Part shown: piece after piece, positions 51,947-59,445 of the stretch
Position numbering within the stretch: position 1 is the stretch's first letter
Layout of the letters: every line of letters begins with the position of its first letter
NCBI RefSeq assembly: GCF_009676705.1
Contig: NZ_CP046046.1
Span: 1,821,501 to 1,885,500, forward strand
Source: Spiribacter sp. 2438
GTDB taxonomy: Bacteria; Pseudomonadota; Gammaproteobacteria; Nitrococcales; Nitrococcaceae
DNA: 64,000 nucleotides
Direction: 5' to 3'
Position numbers and translations under genes: made by a program
The notes under the pieces: generated by a model
What the model was told of the DNA's origin: nothing
What the model saw: the letters and a program-made list of their open reading frames with translations, nothing else
The model's database searches: none

Positions 51947-52733
51947 CTTCATGGTTCGCGCCATCCTTGCCGGCCTCGGCGTCGTGCTGGCGGCGGCGCC
52001 GCTGGGGTGTTTTGTGGTCTGGCGGCGAATGGCGTTCTTCGGTCATGCGACCGCCCATGCGGCGGTACTGGGTGTCGCCCTTTCGCTGGCGCTGTCGGTG
52101 TCCATTTTTGCCGGCGTGCTGGTGATTTCTTTGATGATGGCGGTGCTGGTCACGGTTCTGACCGGCCGCGGTTACGCCATGGATACCATGCTGGGCGTCC
52201 TCGCCCACGCGGCGCTCGCGTTCGGACTGGTCGCCGTGTCCTTTCTGACGGACATCCGGCTGGATCTGATGGCGTACCTGTTCGGGGACATTCTCGCCGT
52301 CCGGCGAGGCGATCTGGCGATCATCTGGGGCGGATCGGCGCTGGTCATCGGATTAATGGCCTGGCGTTGGCAGCAGTTACTGACCGCCACGGTCAGTGCC
52401 GACCTGGCCTACGCCGAGGGCTATGACCCCCAGCGGGAGGAGCTGATTCTGACCATCGCGCTGGCCATCGTGGTCGCGGTCGCCATCAAGGTGGTCGGCA
52501 TCCTTCTGATCACCGCCCTGCTGATCATTCCCGCCGCCGCGGCCCGGCCATTCTGCAGCACGCCCGAGCGCATGGCCGCCGGCGCTGCGGTGGTGGGAGC
52601 GGCTTCCATCGCCGGCGGGTTCTGGGGTTCATGGCATCTGGACACTCCCGCGGGAGCAACCATCGTCAGTGTCTCCGCGATCCTGTTTGCCGCCCTGAAC
52701 ATACTTGGGCGCCTGCGCCCCGGCGCCAGCTGA
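51936..52733 (+). CDS. znuB: Zinc ABC transporter permease ZnuB
   Basis: 265 residues, about eight membrane segments: GCFVVWRRMAFFGHATAHAA with the conserved His, the cytoplasmic loop DLAYAEGYDPQREELI, and VGILLITALLIIPAAAARP. Forms the inner-membrane channel for ZnuA-delivered zinc. ATG 51936 lies inside the end of znuC. Confidence 0.94.
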   Translation: MLDDFMVRAILAGLGVVLAAAPLGCFVVWRRMAFFGHATAHAAVLGVALSLALSVSIFAGVLVISLMMAVLVTVLTGRGYAMDTMLGVLAHAALAFGLVAVSFLTDIRLDLMAYLFGDILAVRRGDLAIIWGGSALVIGLMAWRWQQLLTATVSADLAYAEGYDPQREELILTIALAIVVAVAIKVVGILLITALLIIPAAAARPFCSTPERMAAGAAVVGAASIAGGFWGSWHLDTPAGATIVSVSAILFAALNILGRLRPGAS

Positions 52734-52810
52734 GTCCCGCGCTGATTGACAGGGCTCGGCGTCGGCTGTGAATCTGCAGTGACTTTGTGTGGTGGTCACG
52801 GAGAACCGAC

Positions 52811-53215
52811 ATGGCGATAGACATTCCCGGCCTTTCCGACGAACAGGGCCATCAGATTTTCAAAACGGCGGCGGACTGGGCCTTTAACGCCATAACCATC
52901 ACCGAGGCCTTGCCCGCCGGCGGCGCGGGTCCCATCGTTTATGTGAACGAGGCCTTCACCGAAATGACCGGCTATGCCCCGGAAGAGGTCCTCGGCCGAA
53001 CGCCCGGCATGCTTCAGGGCCCCAATACCGAGCGGGAGGTGCTCCAGCGACTCGCCGATCAGATCGAGCGCGGCGAGGTTTTCCACGGAGAAACCATCAA
53101 CTACCGCAAGGACGGTAACGAATTCATCCTGGAGTGGATCGTGATTCCCGTGAAGAAAGGTGAAACCGTCACGCATTATGTGGCGGTTCAGCACGACGTC
53201 ACCGGACGGCTATAG
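52811..53215 (+). CDS. Short PAS/LOV-like protein without the photoactive cysteine
   Basis: 134 residues, a single PAS domain. It follows LOV proteins closely (IVYVNEAFTEMTGYAPEEVLG, INYRKDGNEF, HYVAVQHDVT) but where LOV domains have GRNCRFLQ it has GRTPGMLQG at 62-70, so the flavin-adduct cysteine is replaced by proline. Flavin-site Asn and Gln equivalents are partly present. It may bind flavin without the normal photocycle, or another ligand. ATG 52811 follows GGAGA. Confidence 0.8.
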   Translation: MAIDIPGLSDEQGHQIFKTAADWAFNAITITEALPAGGAGPIVYVNEAFTEMTGYAPEEVLGRTPGMLQGPNTEREVLQRLADQIERGEVFHGETINYRKDGNEFILEWIVIPVKKGETVTHYVAVQHDVTGRL

Positions 53216-53232
53216 ACGCTGGCGCATCGTCG

Positions 53233-54402
53233 CTAGCGGAGGGTCGAGAGGGCCGTATCCAGATCGTCGATCAGGTCCTGTGGGTCCTCCAGGCCGATGT
53301 GAAGCCGCACCAGATCTCCGCGCTCACTCCAGTCATCCACGCTCCGATTGGCGGCCACGTCGCAGGGCAGCGCCAGGCTTTCAAACCCACCCCAGGATGC
53401 ACCGAGCCCGAAGAGGGTGAGGTTTTCGACGAACTTTTTTGTCTGTCCCCTAACTTCCCCGGCGAGCTCCACGGTGAACAGGCCCGCGGCGCCGTCGAAC
53501 TGGGATTGCCACTGCGAATGATCCGGGCTGGACGGCAGCACGGGGTAGAGAACGCGGGCAATGGCGGGGCGGGACTCCAGCCAGCCGGCGACCTTCAGTG
53601 CCCGTTCAGCATGGGCGGGATATCGCACGTGCAGGGTTCGGGCCCCGCGAAGCGTCAATGCGCAGTCATCCGGTGAAACGGAGCAGCCGAGGAGTGCTCG
53701 GGTTCGGTGAAGCGTCGGGAAAGTGGATGACTCCGCCGTCACGGAGCCAATCAGCACGTCCGAGTGACCGCTGAGGTACTTGGTACCGGCGACAATCGAG
53801 AGGTGTGCACCATGCTCGAGAGGCCGATAACAGAATCCGGACGCCCAGGTGTTGTCGCAAACGACCAACAGATCGTCATGCTGCCGAGCCAGCTGCGCCA
53901 GCGTGCCGATGTCCTGGAGTTCCATGGTCACCGAGCCCGGAGTCTCGGTGTAGATCATGCGCGTGCTATCGCGAATTAAGCGCTGGATGTCGGGCTCGCG
54001 GGGGCTGTAGAAGTCAAAGCCGATCCCGCGCTCGCCGAGGAATCGATGCAGCAGCCTTCGAACCGGCGAGTAAACCGTGTCGACCACTAGGACATGATCG
54101 CCTGGCTTTAGGTAACCCAGGAAAACGCTGCTGATCGCCTCGAGGCCCGAGCTGAAAATTTTGGTTCCGAACCCGCCTTCCAGTTCGGTGATGAATGCCT
54201 CGAGGGCGAATGTTGTGTCTGTCCCATGAATCCCATAAGCCGAGACTGGCTCCCCGGCCCGGCTCCCGCGCTCGGCTGCATCCATCGCGTCCAGACTCTC
54301 GAAATCTACGGTTGACGCCCGAACCACCGGCGGATTGACCGGCCGGCTGCCCGCCCGGTACTTCGGCCGCCCGGCATGCACGATCCGCGTATCGCGTTTC
54401 AC
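53233..54402 (-). CDS. metC: Cystathionine beta-lyase
   Basis: 389 residues of the Cys/Met PLP fold: DTRIVHAGRPKYRAG at the start, ending of the tetramer loop VRASTVDFESL, PLP lysine in VAGTKYLSGHSD, and WGGFESLALP. Converts cystathionine to homocysteine. The start is GTG 54402 with AAGGAGA upstream; an earlier in-frame start lies in repeat-derived sequence. Two GGACAG copies are translated (VRGQTKK and HGTDTTF). Confidence 0.9.
   Translation of the reverse strand: MKRDTRIVHAGRPKYRAGSRPVNPPVVRASTVDFESLDAMDAAERGSRAGEPVSAYGIHGTDTTFALEAFITELEGGFGTKIFSSGLEAISSVFLGYLKPGDHVLVVDTVYSPVRRLLHRFLGERGIGFDFYSPREPDIQRLIRDSTRMIYTETPGSVTMELQDIGTLAQLARQHDDLLVVCDNTWASGFCYRPLEHGAHLSIVAGTKYLSGHSDVLIGSVTAESSTFPTLHRTRALLGCSVSPDDCALTLRGARTLHVRYPAHAERALKVAGWLESRPAIARVLYPVLPSSPDHSQWQSQFDGAAGLFTVELAGEVRGQTKKFVENLTLFGLGASWGGFESLALPCDVAANRSVDDWSERGDLVRLHIGLEDPQDLIDDLDTALSTLR
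53435..53455 (-). repeat. GGACAG repeat in metC (copy 1)
   Basis: TTAGGGGACAGACAAAAAAG, sense, translated VRGQTKK, shifted one base from the usual V(E/G)DRH frame. Confidence 0.9.
54213..54228 (-). repeat. GGACAG repeat in metC (copy 2)
   Basis: TTCATGGGACAGACACAA, sense, translated HGTDTT, a third reading frame. Confidence 0.85.
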
Positions 54403-54422
54403 GATATGTTCTCCTTGACCGA

Positions 54423-54531
54423 GATAGGGGACAGACACATCTTGGCAGCCTGCTCAGAAAAAACCTACGGCACTCAGGCTGATGTCCGAGAGTCGGAACT
54501 GTAGGCTGAGAAAGCTAGAGGACAGACACCA
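54423..54531 (+). repeat. GGACAG repeats, two copies between metC and ohr
   Basis: Copies at 54423 (ATAGGGGACAGACACAT) and 54515 (CTAGAGGACAGACACCA). Confidence 0.92.
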
Positions 54532-54579
54532 ACGTTCGCTGACATGAGTCAGCCAGGCAGCAATGGAAGGAGGATCTGA

Positions 54580-55002
54580 ATGGAAGTGCTCTACACAACG
54601 ACCGGCACCGCCACAGGCGGGCGCGATGGGCATGCATCAATCGATGACGGCTCGCTGGATGTGAAACTGACCGCGCCCAAGGAGCTGGGTGGACCCGGCG
54701 GCGAGGGAACCAACCCAGAGCAGTTGTTCGCCTGCGGCTACTCGGCCTGTTTCCTGGGTGCCATGCAGTTCGTCGGCGGACAGGAAGGCATTAAAGTGCC
54801 GGCGGAAACCAAAGTCACGGCCAGCGTCTCGCTCGGCAAACGGGATGATGGAGCGGGTTTCGGCATCGCCGTTGATCTCGCCGTTGAGCTGCCCGGGCTC
54901 GAGCCTGCCGAAGCCGAAAAGCTTATGGAAAAGGCCCATGTCGTGTGTCCGTATTCGTACGCAACCAAGGGCAATGTTGAAGTCAGCACGACGCTGAAGT
55001 AG
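54580..55002 (+). CDS. ohr: Organic hydroperoxide resistance protein Ohr
   Basis: 140 residues. Catalytic cysteines lie in EQLFACGYSACF and HVVCPYSYATKGN, the Ohr pair that reduces organic peroxides with lipoyl or thiol donors. ATG 54580 has GGAGGA upstream. No OhrR regulator gene adjoins it. Confidence 0.94.
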   Translation: MEVLYTTTGTATGGRDGHASIDDGSLDVKLTAPKELGGPGGEGTNPEQLFACGYSACFLGAMQFVGGQEGIKVPAETKVTASVSLGKRDDGAGFGIAVDLAVELPGLEPAEAEKLMEKAHVVCPYSYATKGNVEVSTTLK

Positions 55003-55017
55003 CGGAGATCTGCCTGA

Positions 55018-55041
55018 GCCGGGCACTCCGAAGTGCCCGGC
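55018..55041. terminator. Bidirectional terminator between ohr and FAH-family gene
   Basis: GCCGGGCACT-CCGA-AGTGCCCGGC, a 10-bp perfect stem, followed by CTGTTTATT on the plus strand. Confidence 0.78.
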
Positions 55042-55045
55042 CTGT

Positions 55046-55738
55046 TTATTCGGTTACGGTGACTACGAGCTCGCCGACCCCTTCAATCAGACCATCTATC
55101 CGATCACCCCGCTGAACTGGCCCCACCCCGCTTGGCGTCCCAGTCATGACCACATCGCCGGCAGCCAACTCAAAACGTTGTGAGAGGTTCGCGATGATTT
55201 CGGGGACAGTCCAAATCTGCTGATTGAGATCGCCCCGCTGACGCAGCTCGCCATTCACCCGGAGCTCCAGAGCACCGCTGGTCGGATGACCGATCGCCGA
55301 AGCCGATTGCAGCATCCCGACTGGCGCAGACCGGGGAAACGCCTTGGCATCAATCCATGGCCTTCCCTTTGCCTTCGCCTCCGCCTGGATATCGCGACAG
55401 GTCATGTCGAGGCCCACGCTGTAACCCCACACACACCCGAGCGCTTCTTCCTCGTCGATTTGGCGCCCGCCCTGTTGCAGGAAGACGACTAGTTCAAGCT
55501 CGTGATGAACGTCCTGGCTGCGGGCTGGGTAAGGAAACAGCCCATCCACCACCAAATCCTGCGGGTTTTTCTGAAAGAAAAAGGGCGGCTCCCGATCGGG
55601 ATCATGCCCCATCTCCACCGCGTGATCCGCGTAATTCCGGCCAACGCAATAGACCCGTCGGACCGGGAAGAGCTCACCGTCAGCGGTTGGTAACGCAGGC
55701 GTCGGCGGCGGCGGAAAGGTGTACTGCGGCGATGTCAT
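55046..55738 (-). CDS. Fumarylacetoacetate hydrolase family protein
   Basis: 230 residues: VYCVGRNYADHAVEMG near the N-terminus, metal ligands in HHELELVVFL and GYSVGLDMTCRDIQ, and GDVVMTGTPSGVGP. Acts on beta-diketone acids such as fumarylpyruvate; exact substrate unknown. ATG 55738 follows GGGAGGG; the longer in-frame start reaches into the divergent transposase gene and includes a translated repeat (ELGDRHFA). Confidence 0.88.
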   Translation of the reverse strand: MTSPQYTFPPPPTPALPTADGELFPVRRVYCVGRNYADHAVEMGHDPDREPPFFFQKNPQDLVVDGLFPYPARSQDVHHELELVVFLQQGGRQIDEEEALGCVWGYSVGLDMTCRDIQAEAKAKGRPWIDAKAFPRSAPVGMLQSASAIGHPTSGALELRVNGELRQRGDLNQQIWTVPEIIANLSQRFELAAGDVVMTGTPSGVGPVQRGDRIDGLIEGVGELVVTVTE

Positions 55739-55769
55739 CCTGACCCTCCCGTGAGGAATAAATTGCGCA

Positions 55770-55792
55770 AAGTGTCTGTCCCCTAATTCCGG
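55770..55792 (-). repeat. GGACAG repeat beside the RAYT gene
   Basis: GGAATTAGGGGACAGACACT on the minus strand, a full-consensus copy in the 140-bp gap between the FAH gene and the transposase start. Confidence 0.95.
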
Positions 55793-55878
55793 ACAAGGCC
55801 AACGATGTGAACCAAATCCCAGCGAATGGTGAGCCGATCTGGGACGCTGTGGCAAACCATCCGCAAAACCACAGCGCC

Positions 55879-56862
55879 ATGACACTGCCTCGAAGCCAAC
55901 TGGTAAACCTTGATACAACGCCGTACTACCACATTACGTCACGCTGCGTGCGCCAGCAGTTCCTGTGCGGTCGGGATCCGGAAACGGGGCGGGACTTCAG
56001 CCATCGTCGCGAGTGGATCCGCTCACGAGTTCGGCTTGCGGCCTCCGCGTTCGCCATTGAGGTTCATGCATACGCCATCATGTCGAATCACTTTCACCTG
56101 GTGGTGCGGATCGCTCCATCGAAGGCTGTCAATTGGAGCGACCGCGAGGTCGTACGGCGATGGCGGCAGGTTTATCAAGGGCCTCCGGTTATTGATCGCT
56201 ATGTCCAGGGCCAGCCAATGTCCCGAGCAGAGCGCATGCAATTGCATGTGTTGATAAAAACCTATCGTGCCCGACTGGCCAGCATTTCCTGGTTCATGCG
56301 GGCTATCAATCAGCCAATCGCGCGCATGGCGAATCGCGAAGACGACGTCACCGGGCATTTCTGGGAGGGTCGATATCGGAGCCAGGCGCTGCTCTCCGAC
56401 CGAGCGGTTCTGGCGGCCATGGCCTACGTCGATCTCAACCCCATTCGCGCTGGACTCGCGACCACTCCGGAGCAGTCAAACTTTACCTCGATACAGGACC
56501 GAATAAGGCAGCGAATACCGCTGGACGAGCCCCTCCTGCCGGTCTTCGGCAGTCAGGATTCGCCATCGGAGGCCCCCTTGAGTGTGGGGGAATACCTGAA
56601 CCTGGTGGACTGGTCTGGTCGCGCGGTTGCCTCAGGAAAGCCAGGCAAAATACCACGCGCCCTGCCGGGCATATTCCAGCGCCTCGACTTACAGCCCGAG
56701 GGCTATGTCCGGTTCGTCTCGCAAAGCAACAGTCGTGTCTGCATCTGGTTCGGCCCTGCGGAATCAATCAGGACAGTAGCAGCTAGGCTCAATCGGAAAT
56801 TTTTGCGCGGGCGGTCTCTCAGAGAGTCCCTGTTTTACTCGAGCCGCGCCAAACCCGCCTGA
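55879..56862 (+). CDS. REP-associated tyrosine transposase (RAYT), Y1_Tnp/IS200-like domain
   Basis: 327 residues. The HUH nuclease motif is H71-F-H73 in IMSNHFHLVV and the catalytic tyrosine is Y183 in MAYVDLNPIRAG, both intact. N-terminal TPYYHITSRCVRQQFLCG and the middle ISWFMRAINQPIARMAN and FWEGRYRSQALL are typical of single-copy chromosomal RAYTs, which nick single-stranded DNA at short dispersed repeats. ATG 55879 fits the family N-terminus; GTG 55807 is an in-frame alternative. No terminal inverted repeats flank it. It is the only transposase in the window and the likely partner of the GGACAG repeat. Confidence 0.92.
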   Translation: MTLPRSQLVNLDTTPYYHITSRCVRQQFLCGRDPETGRDFSHRREWIRSRVRLAASAFAIEVHAYAIMSNHFHLVVRIAPSKAVNWSDREVVRRWRQVYQGPPVIDRYVQGQPMSRAERMQLHVLIKTYRARLASISWFMRAINQPIARMANREDDVTGHFWEGRYRSQALLSDRAVLAAMAYVDLNPIRAGLATTPEQSNFTSIQDRIRQRIPLDEPLLPVFGSQDSPSEAPLSVGEYLNLVDWSGRAVASGKPGKIPRALPGIFQRLDLQPEGYVRFVSQSNSRVCIWFGPAESIRTVAARLNRKFLRGRSLRESLFYSSRAKPA

Positions 56863-57392
56863 TCCAGGGTCTCCATGGACAATTGCTCGCCCGTCCTTTG
56901 GCCTGGGGCCACTTGGGTGGTCATCCACGAGCGACCCGGCTCCAGGTCGACCCGTGCCAACTGCCAGATAAAGTTGTAGAAGCCCCCATCCTCAGCAAGC
57001 ACGCGCACCGCATACGCCGCGTTGTCTTCGTCCCGGCGCATCTCTCTGACCTCGCGGAAGCGGTGACCCACCAGCGGCCGATAACCCGGGCCATTCACCA
57101 TCCGGATAAAGCGCGATAGCGGACCCGTCATTGCGCGGTTTCGAGGGTGCGCAAACTTCCAGACCTGCTCGATGCCCGCATTAGGGGTGGGCTCGTCATT
57201 GCGCTGCAGCGCATCGAGCTGAATGGCCACCACCTCCTGAGGGCTCCACTGCGGCCCCGCTTCGAGGAACTCCTTTGCTGCAGTGACTTTGCCGGATGCG
57301 AGGGCGAGGGCAAGTAAGAGGACAGACAAATACCCGCATTTGACTGCCTGCCCCACAGAGGTAACCACCCGAGACCCTCGTGTCTGTCCCAT
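56835..57392 (-). CDS. DUF4864 domain protein with signal peptide
   Basis: 185 residues: a signal peptide (hydrophobic about 21-34, YLSVLLLALALASG) and a DUF4864-type domain (WSPQEVVAIQLDALQRND, FAHPRNRAMTG). Function unknown; probably exported. The ATG at 57392 lies inside a GGACAG repeat (TATGGGACAG), so residues 1-6 (MGQTRG) are repeat-encoded, and a second copy contributes to the signal peptide (KCGYLSVL). It overlaps the RAYT 3' end by 28 bases. Confidence 0.78.
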   Translation of the reverse strand: MGQTRGSRVVTSVGQAVKCGYLSVLLLALALASGKVTAAKEFLEAGPQWSPQEVVAIQLDALQRNDEPTPNAGIEQVWKFAHPRNRAMTGPLSRFIRMVNGPGYRPLVGHRFREVREMRRDEDNAAYAVRVLAEDGGFYNFIWQLARVDLEPGRSWMTTQVAPGQRTGEQLSMETLDQAGLARLE

Positions 57393-57483
57393 AACTTCTC
57401 CCCGGGCCTCAGCCCTCCGCTTTGGGCAACCACGCTTCAGGGGTTAAGGTGACTCTAAAGGTTGGTGCCTGTCCACTACCGAG
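57315..57483. repeat. GGACAG repeats around DUF4864 gene start
   Basis: Copies at 57315 (+), 57379 (-, containing the ATG) and 57463 (-, GACAGGCAC variant), plus a decayed copy near 57342 (-). Confidence 0.85.
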
Positions 57484-57489
57484 GGCCAT

Positions 57490-57936
57490 ATGATCCAGAC
57501 CAGTTCGAGCGCTCAGATCAGCAGGCCGCCGGAACAGGTGTTTGCGTTTGTCGTTAATGATTTCGTGCGCAACTATCCGCGCTGGTCTCCGGAGGTGAAG
57601 AGCCTCAAGCCCTTGAGCCAGGGCCCGTTGGTCCCGGGCTGGCGCGCACGTCAGGTTCGCGTCGATCAGGGACGCCGCACGGCGACGGATTTCGAGGTGG
57701 TCGAATTAATCCCTCAGCAGCGCGTCTCATTCCGCGGCGTCAAGGATCCTTATTTCATTGACTTTCTCTTCACCGAAGCCGGCACAACGGACACGCAGCT
57801 GACATTCTCGTTTGAATTAGGCCAGATCGGCCTGGCTTTCCGCCCGTTCGAAAAACTGATCCGTCACGCCGTACAGAGCGGTGTGGACCGGGTAACACGC
57901 AATCTCAAGATTCTGGTCGAGACGGAAATGCCCTAG
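57490..57936 (+). CDS. SRPBCC family protein
   Basis: 148 residues of the START/Bet v1-like fold: ISRPPEQVFAFVVNDFVRNYPRW at the N-terminus, strand-rich centre, and a long C-terminal helix. Ligand unknown. It starts seven bases after a repeat copy and precedes the LOV gene by 40 bases, so the two may be cotranscribed. Confidence 0.78.
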   Translation: MIQTSSSAQISRPPEQVFAFVVNDFVRNYPRWSPEVKSLKPLSQGPLVPGWRARQVRVDQGRRTATDFEVVELIPQQRVSFRGVKDPYFIDFLFTEAGTTDTQLTFSFELGQIGLAFRPFEKLIRHAVQSGVDRVTRNLKILVETEMP

Positions 57937-57976
57937 GCGCTCGCCTTGACCCGTAGATATAGCCAGGAGCAAAACG

Positions 57977-58432
57977 ATGGACTTCACCCCTGAAAAGGAT
58001 CCCTGCATCATCCCCAGCGTGTTGACGCAAATACTCGACACCTGCGTTAACGGCATCACGCTGTCCGATCCCGATCAGCCGGACAACCCCATCGTCTTCG
58101 CCAATCAGGTCTTCACCGAGATGACCGGCTATCCCCAGGAAGAGATCATCGGGCGCAACTGCCGCTTCCTGCATGGTGACGACCGGGATCAGCCCGGGCT
58201 TGAGGCTATTCGCCAGGCCGTCGCCGAAGGCGGCCGGACTGAGGTGGTGCTACGGAACTATCGCAAGGACGGCACCTTGTTTCATAACCAGCTGACGATC
58301 CAGCCGCTGCGGGACGAGCAGGGCAACCTGATCTATTACCTCGGCGTTCAGTACGACATCACCTCGCTGGTTCAGGCCCGCCAGGAAGCCGATCGCATGG
58401 CCCTCATCCTCAATCAGAACCCGGACAGCTGA
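57977..58432 (+). CDS. Short LOV-domain blue-light photoreceptor
   Basis: 151 residues. Canonical LOV core: GRNCRFLHG with the adduct cysteine at C62, NYRKDGTLFHNQL with two flavin-contacting Asn, and YYLGVQYDIT with the conserved Gln. N- and C-terminal helices flank a single domain with no output module, as in short LOV proteins that signal by dimer changes. ATG 57977 follows AGGAGC. Confidence 0.9.
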   Translation: MDFTPEKDPCIIPSVLTQILDTCVNGITLSDPDQPDNPIVFANQVFTEMTGYPQEEIIGRNCRFLHGDDRDQPGLEAIRQAVAEGGRTEVVLRNYRKDGTLFHNQLTIQPLRDEQGNLIYYLGVQYDITSLVQARQEADRMALILNQNPDS

Positions 58433-58500
58433 CCAGAGACTGAACGGCGGCCGGTCACGTCCATCTAACCGCCGGAGGGCGTTGCCCTCGATGCGAGAGT

Positions 58501-58518
58501 TTAGAGGACAGACAAAAA
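58501..58518 (+). repeat. GGACAG repeat between LOV and SDR genes
   Basis: TTAGAGGACAGACAAAAA, the only notable item in this 183-bp gap apart from the SDR ribosome binding site. Confidence 0.93.
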
Positions 58519-58615
58519 CCGGTCGGCCAACGGCCGCTAGACAGAGACCACTCCGAGCCGACGCGACAATAAGGCGGCCGCAAACGGAGTGCTGAAAGCT
58601 GGAAGGAGCAACTGA

Positions 58616-59356
58616 ATGCGACTCGAGGACAAAGGATTCATCGTTACCGGCGGTGCCAGTGGAATCGGTGAGGCGACAGTGCGCCGGATCGTGCATGAGG
58701 GTGGGCGCGTCATTATTGCCGATCTGGATGAGGACAAAGGCCAGAGCCTGGTGGATGAGCTGGGTAAGGACGCGGTGAGATACCTGAATGTCGATGTCTC
58801 GGATACAGGACAGGTGGAGGCTCTGTTCGAGGCCACGGAGCGATTCTGCGGCGTTGATGGCTTGTTCAATAACGCGGGAATCGGAGCAATTACGCCCAGC
58901 GCAGACACCACCGACGAAGACTGGCAGAAAGTCATCGACATCAACCTCAGTGGTGTCTTCAAGGTGGCCCGCTCGGCGCTGCATTACATGGTTCCGCGCC
59001 GGAGCGGCAGCATTGTGAACTGCGCCTCGATTCTTGGACATGTGGGACAGTCACAAACCCCGGCCTACAGTGCGGCCAAGGGCGGAGTGATCAATCTCAC
59101 CCGGACCCTTGCGCTGGAAACTGCTCAGCAGGGGATCCGCGTGAACAGTGTCTCCCCGGGCTATGTGCGGACTCCCATCCTCGACGTGCTGGACCAGGAA
59201 GCGCTGGATTTCCTTACGTCACTGCATCCCATTGGTCGGTTGGGCCAGCCCGAAGAAATCGCCAACGCGGCGGTATTCCTGCTCAGCGACGAAGCCAGCT
59301 TTATCACGGGTACTGACCTGCTAGTGGATGGTGGCTTCACCGCTGGCAAATCCTGA
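58616..59356 (+). CDS. Short-chain dehydrogenase/reductase
   Basis: 246 residues: cofactor motif TGGASGIGEAT, NNAGIG, catalytic Ser in NCASILG and YSAAK. Asp after the second strand (IIADLDED) favours NAD. Substrate unknown. ATG 58616 follows GGAAGGAG. The final PGYVRTPILD and DGGFTAG are standard. Confidence 0.88.
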   Translation: MRLEDKGFIVTGGASGIGEATVRRIVHEGGRVIIADLDEDKGQSLVDELGKDAVRYLNVDVSDTGQVEALFEATERFCGVDGLFNNAGIGAITPSADTTDEDWQKVIDINLSGVFKVARSALHYMVPRRSGSIVNCASILGHVGQSQTPAYSAAKGGVINLTRTLALETAQQGIRVNSVSPGYVRTPILDVLDQEALDFLTSLHPIGRLGQPEEIANAAVFLLSDEASFITGTDLLVDGGFTAGKS

Positions 59357-59378
59357 GTCGGTGTCCGGCTCCCGTGAA

Positions 59379-59443
59379 ATACGGGACAGACACATGGCTC
59401 AGGACCCATGCCCCGCATGACCTCGATAGGGGACAGGCAAAAT
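59379..59443 (+). repeat. GGACAG repeats, two copies between SDR and membrane-protein genes
   Basis: Copies at 59379 (TACGGGACAGACACAT) and 59426 (ATAGGGGACAGGCAAAA). Confidence 0.92.
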
Positions 59444-59445
59444 CC

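Noticed and set aside
55201-55217. CGGGGACAGTCCAAAT in the FAH-family gene
   Set aside because: Encodes WTVPEII, a family-conserved segment, and lacks the TAG and CAC parts of the consensus.
59042-59056. GTGGGACAGTCACAAA in the SDR gene
   Set aside because: Encodes GHVGQSQTPAYSAAK around the catalytic tyrosine; plausible by protein constraint alone.
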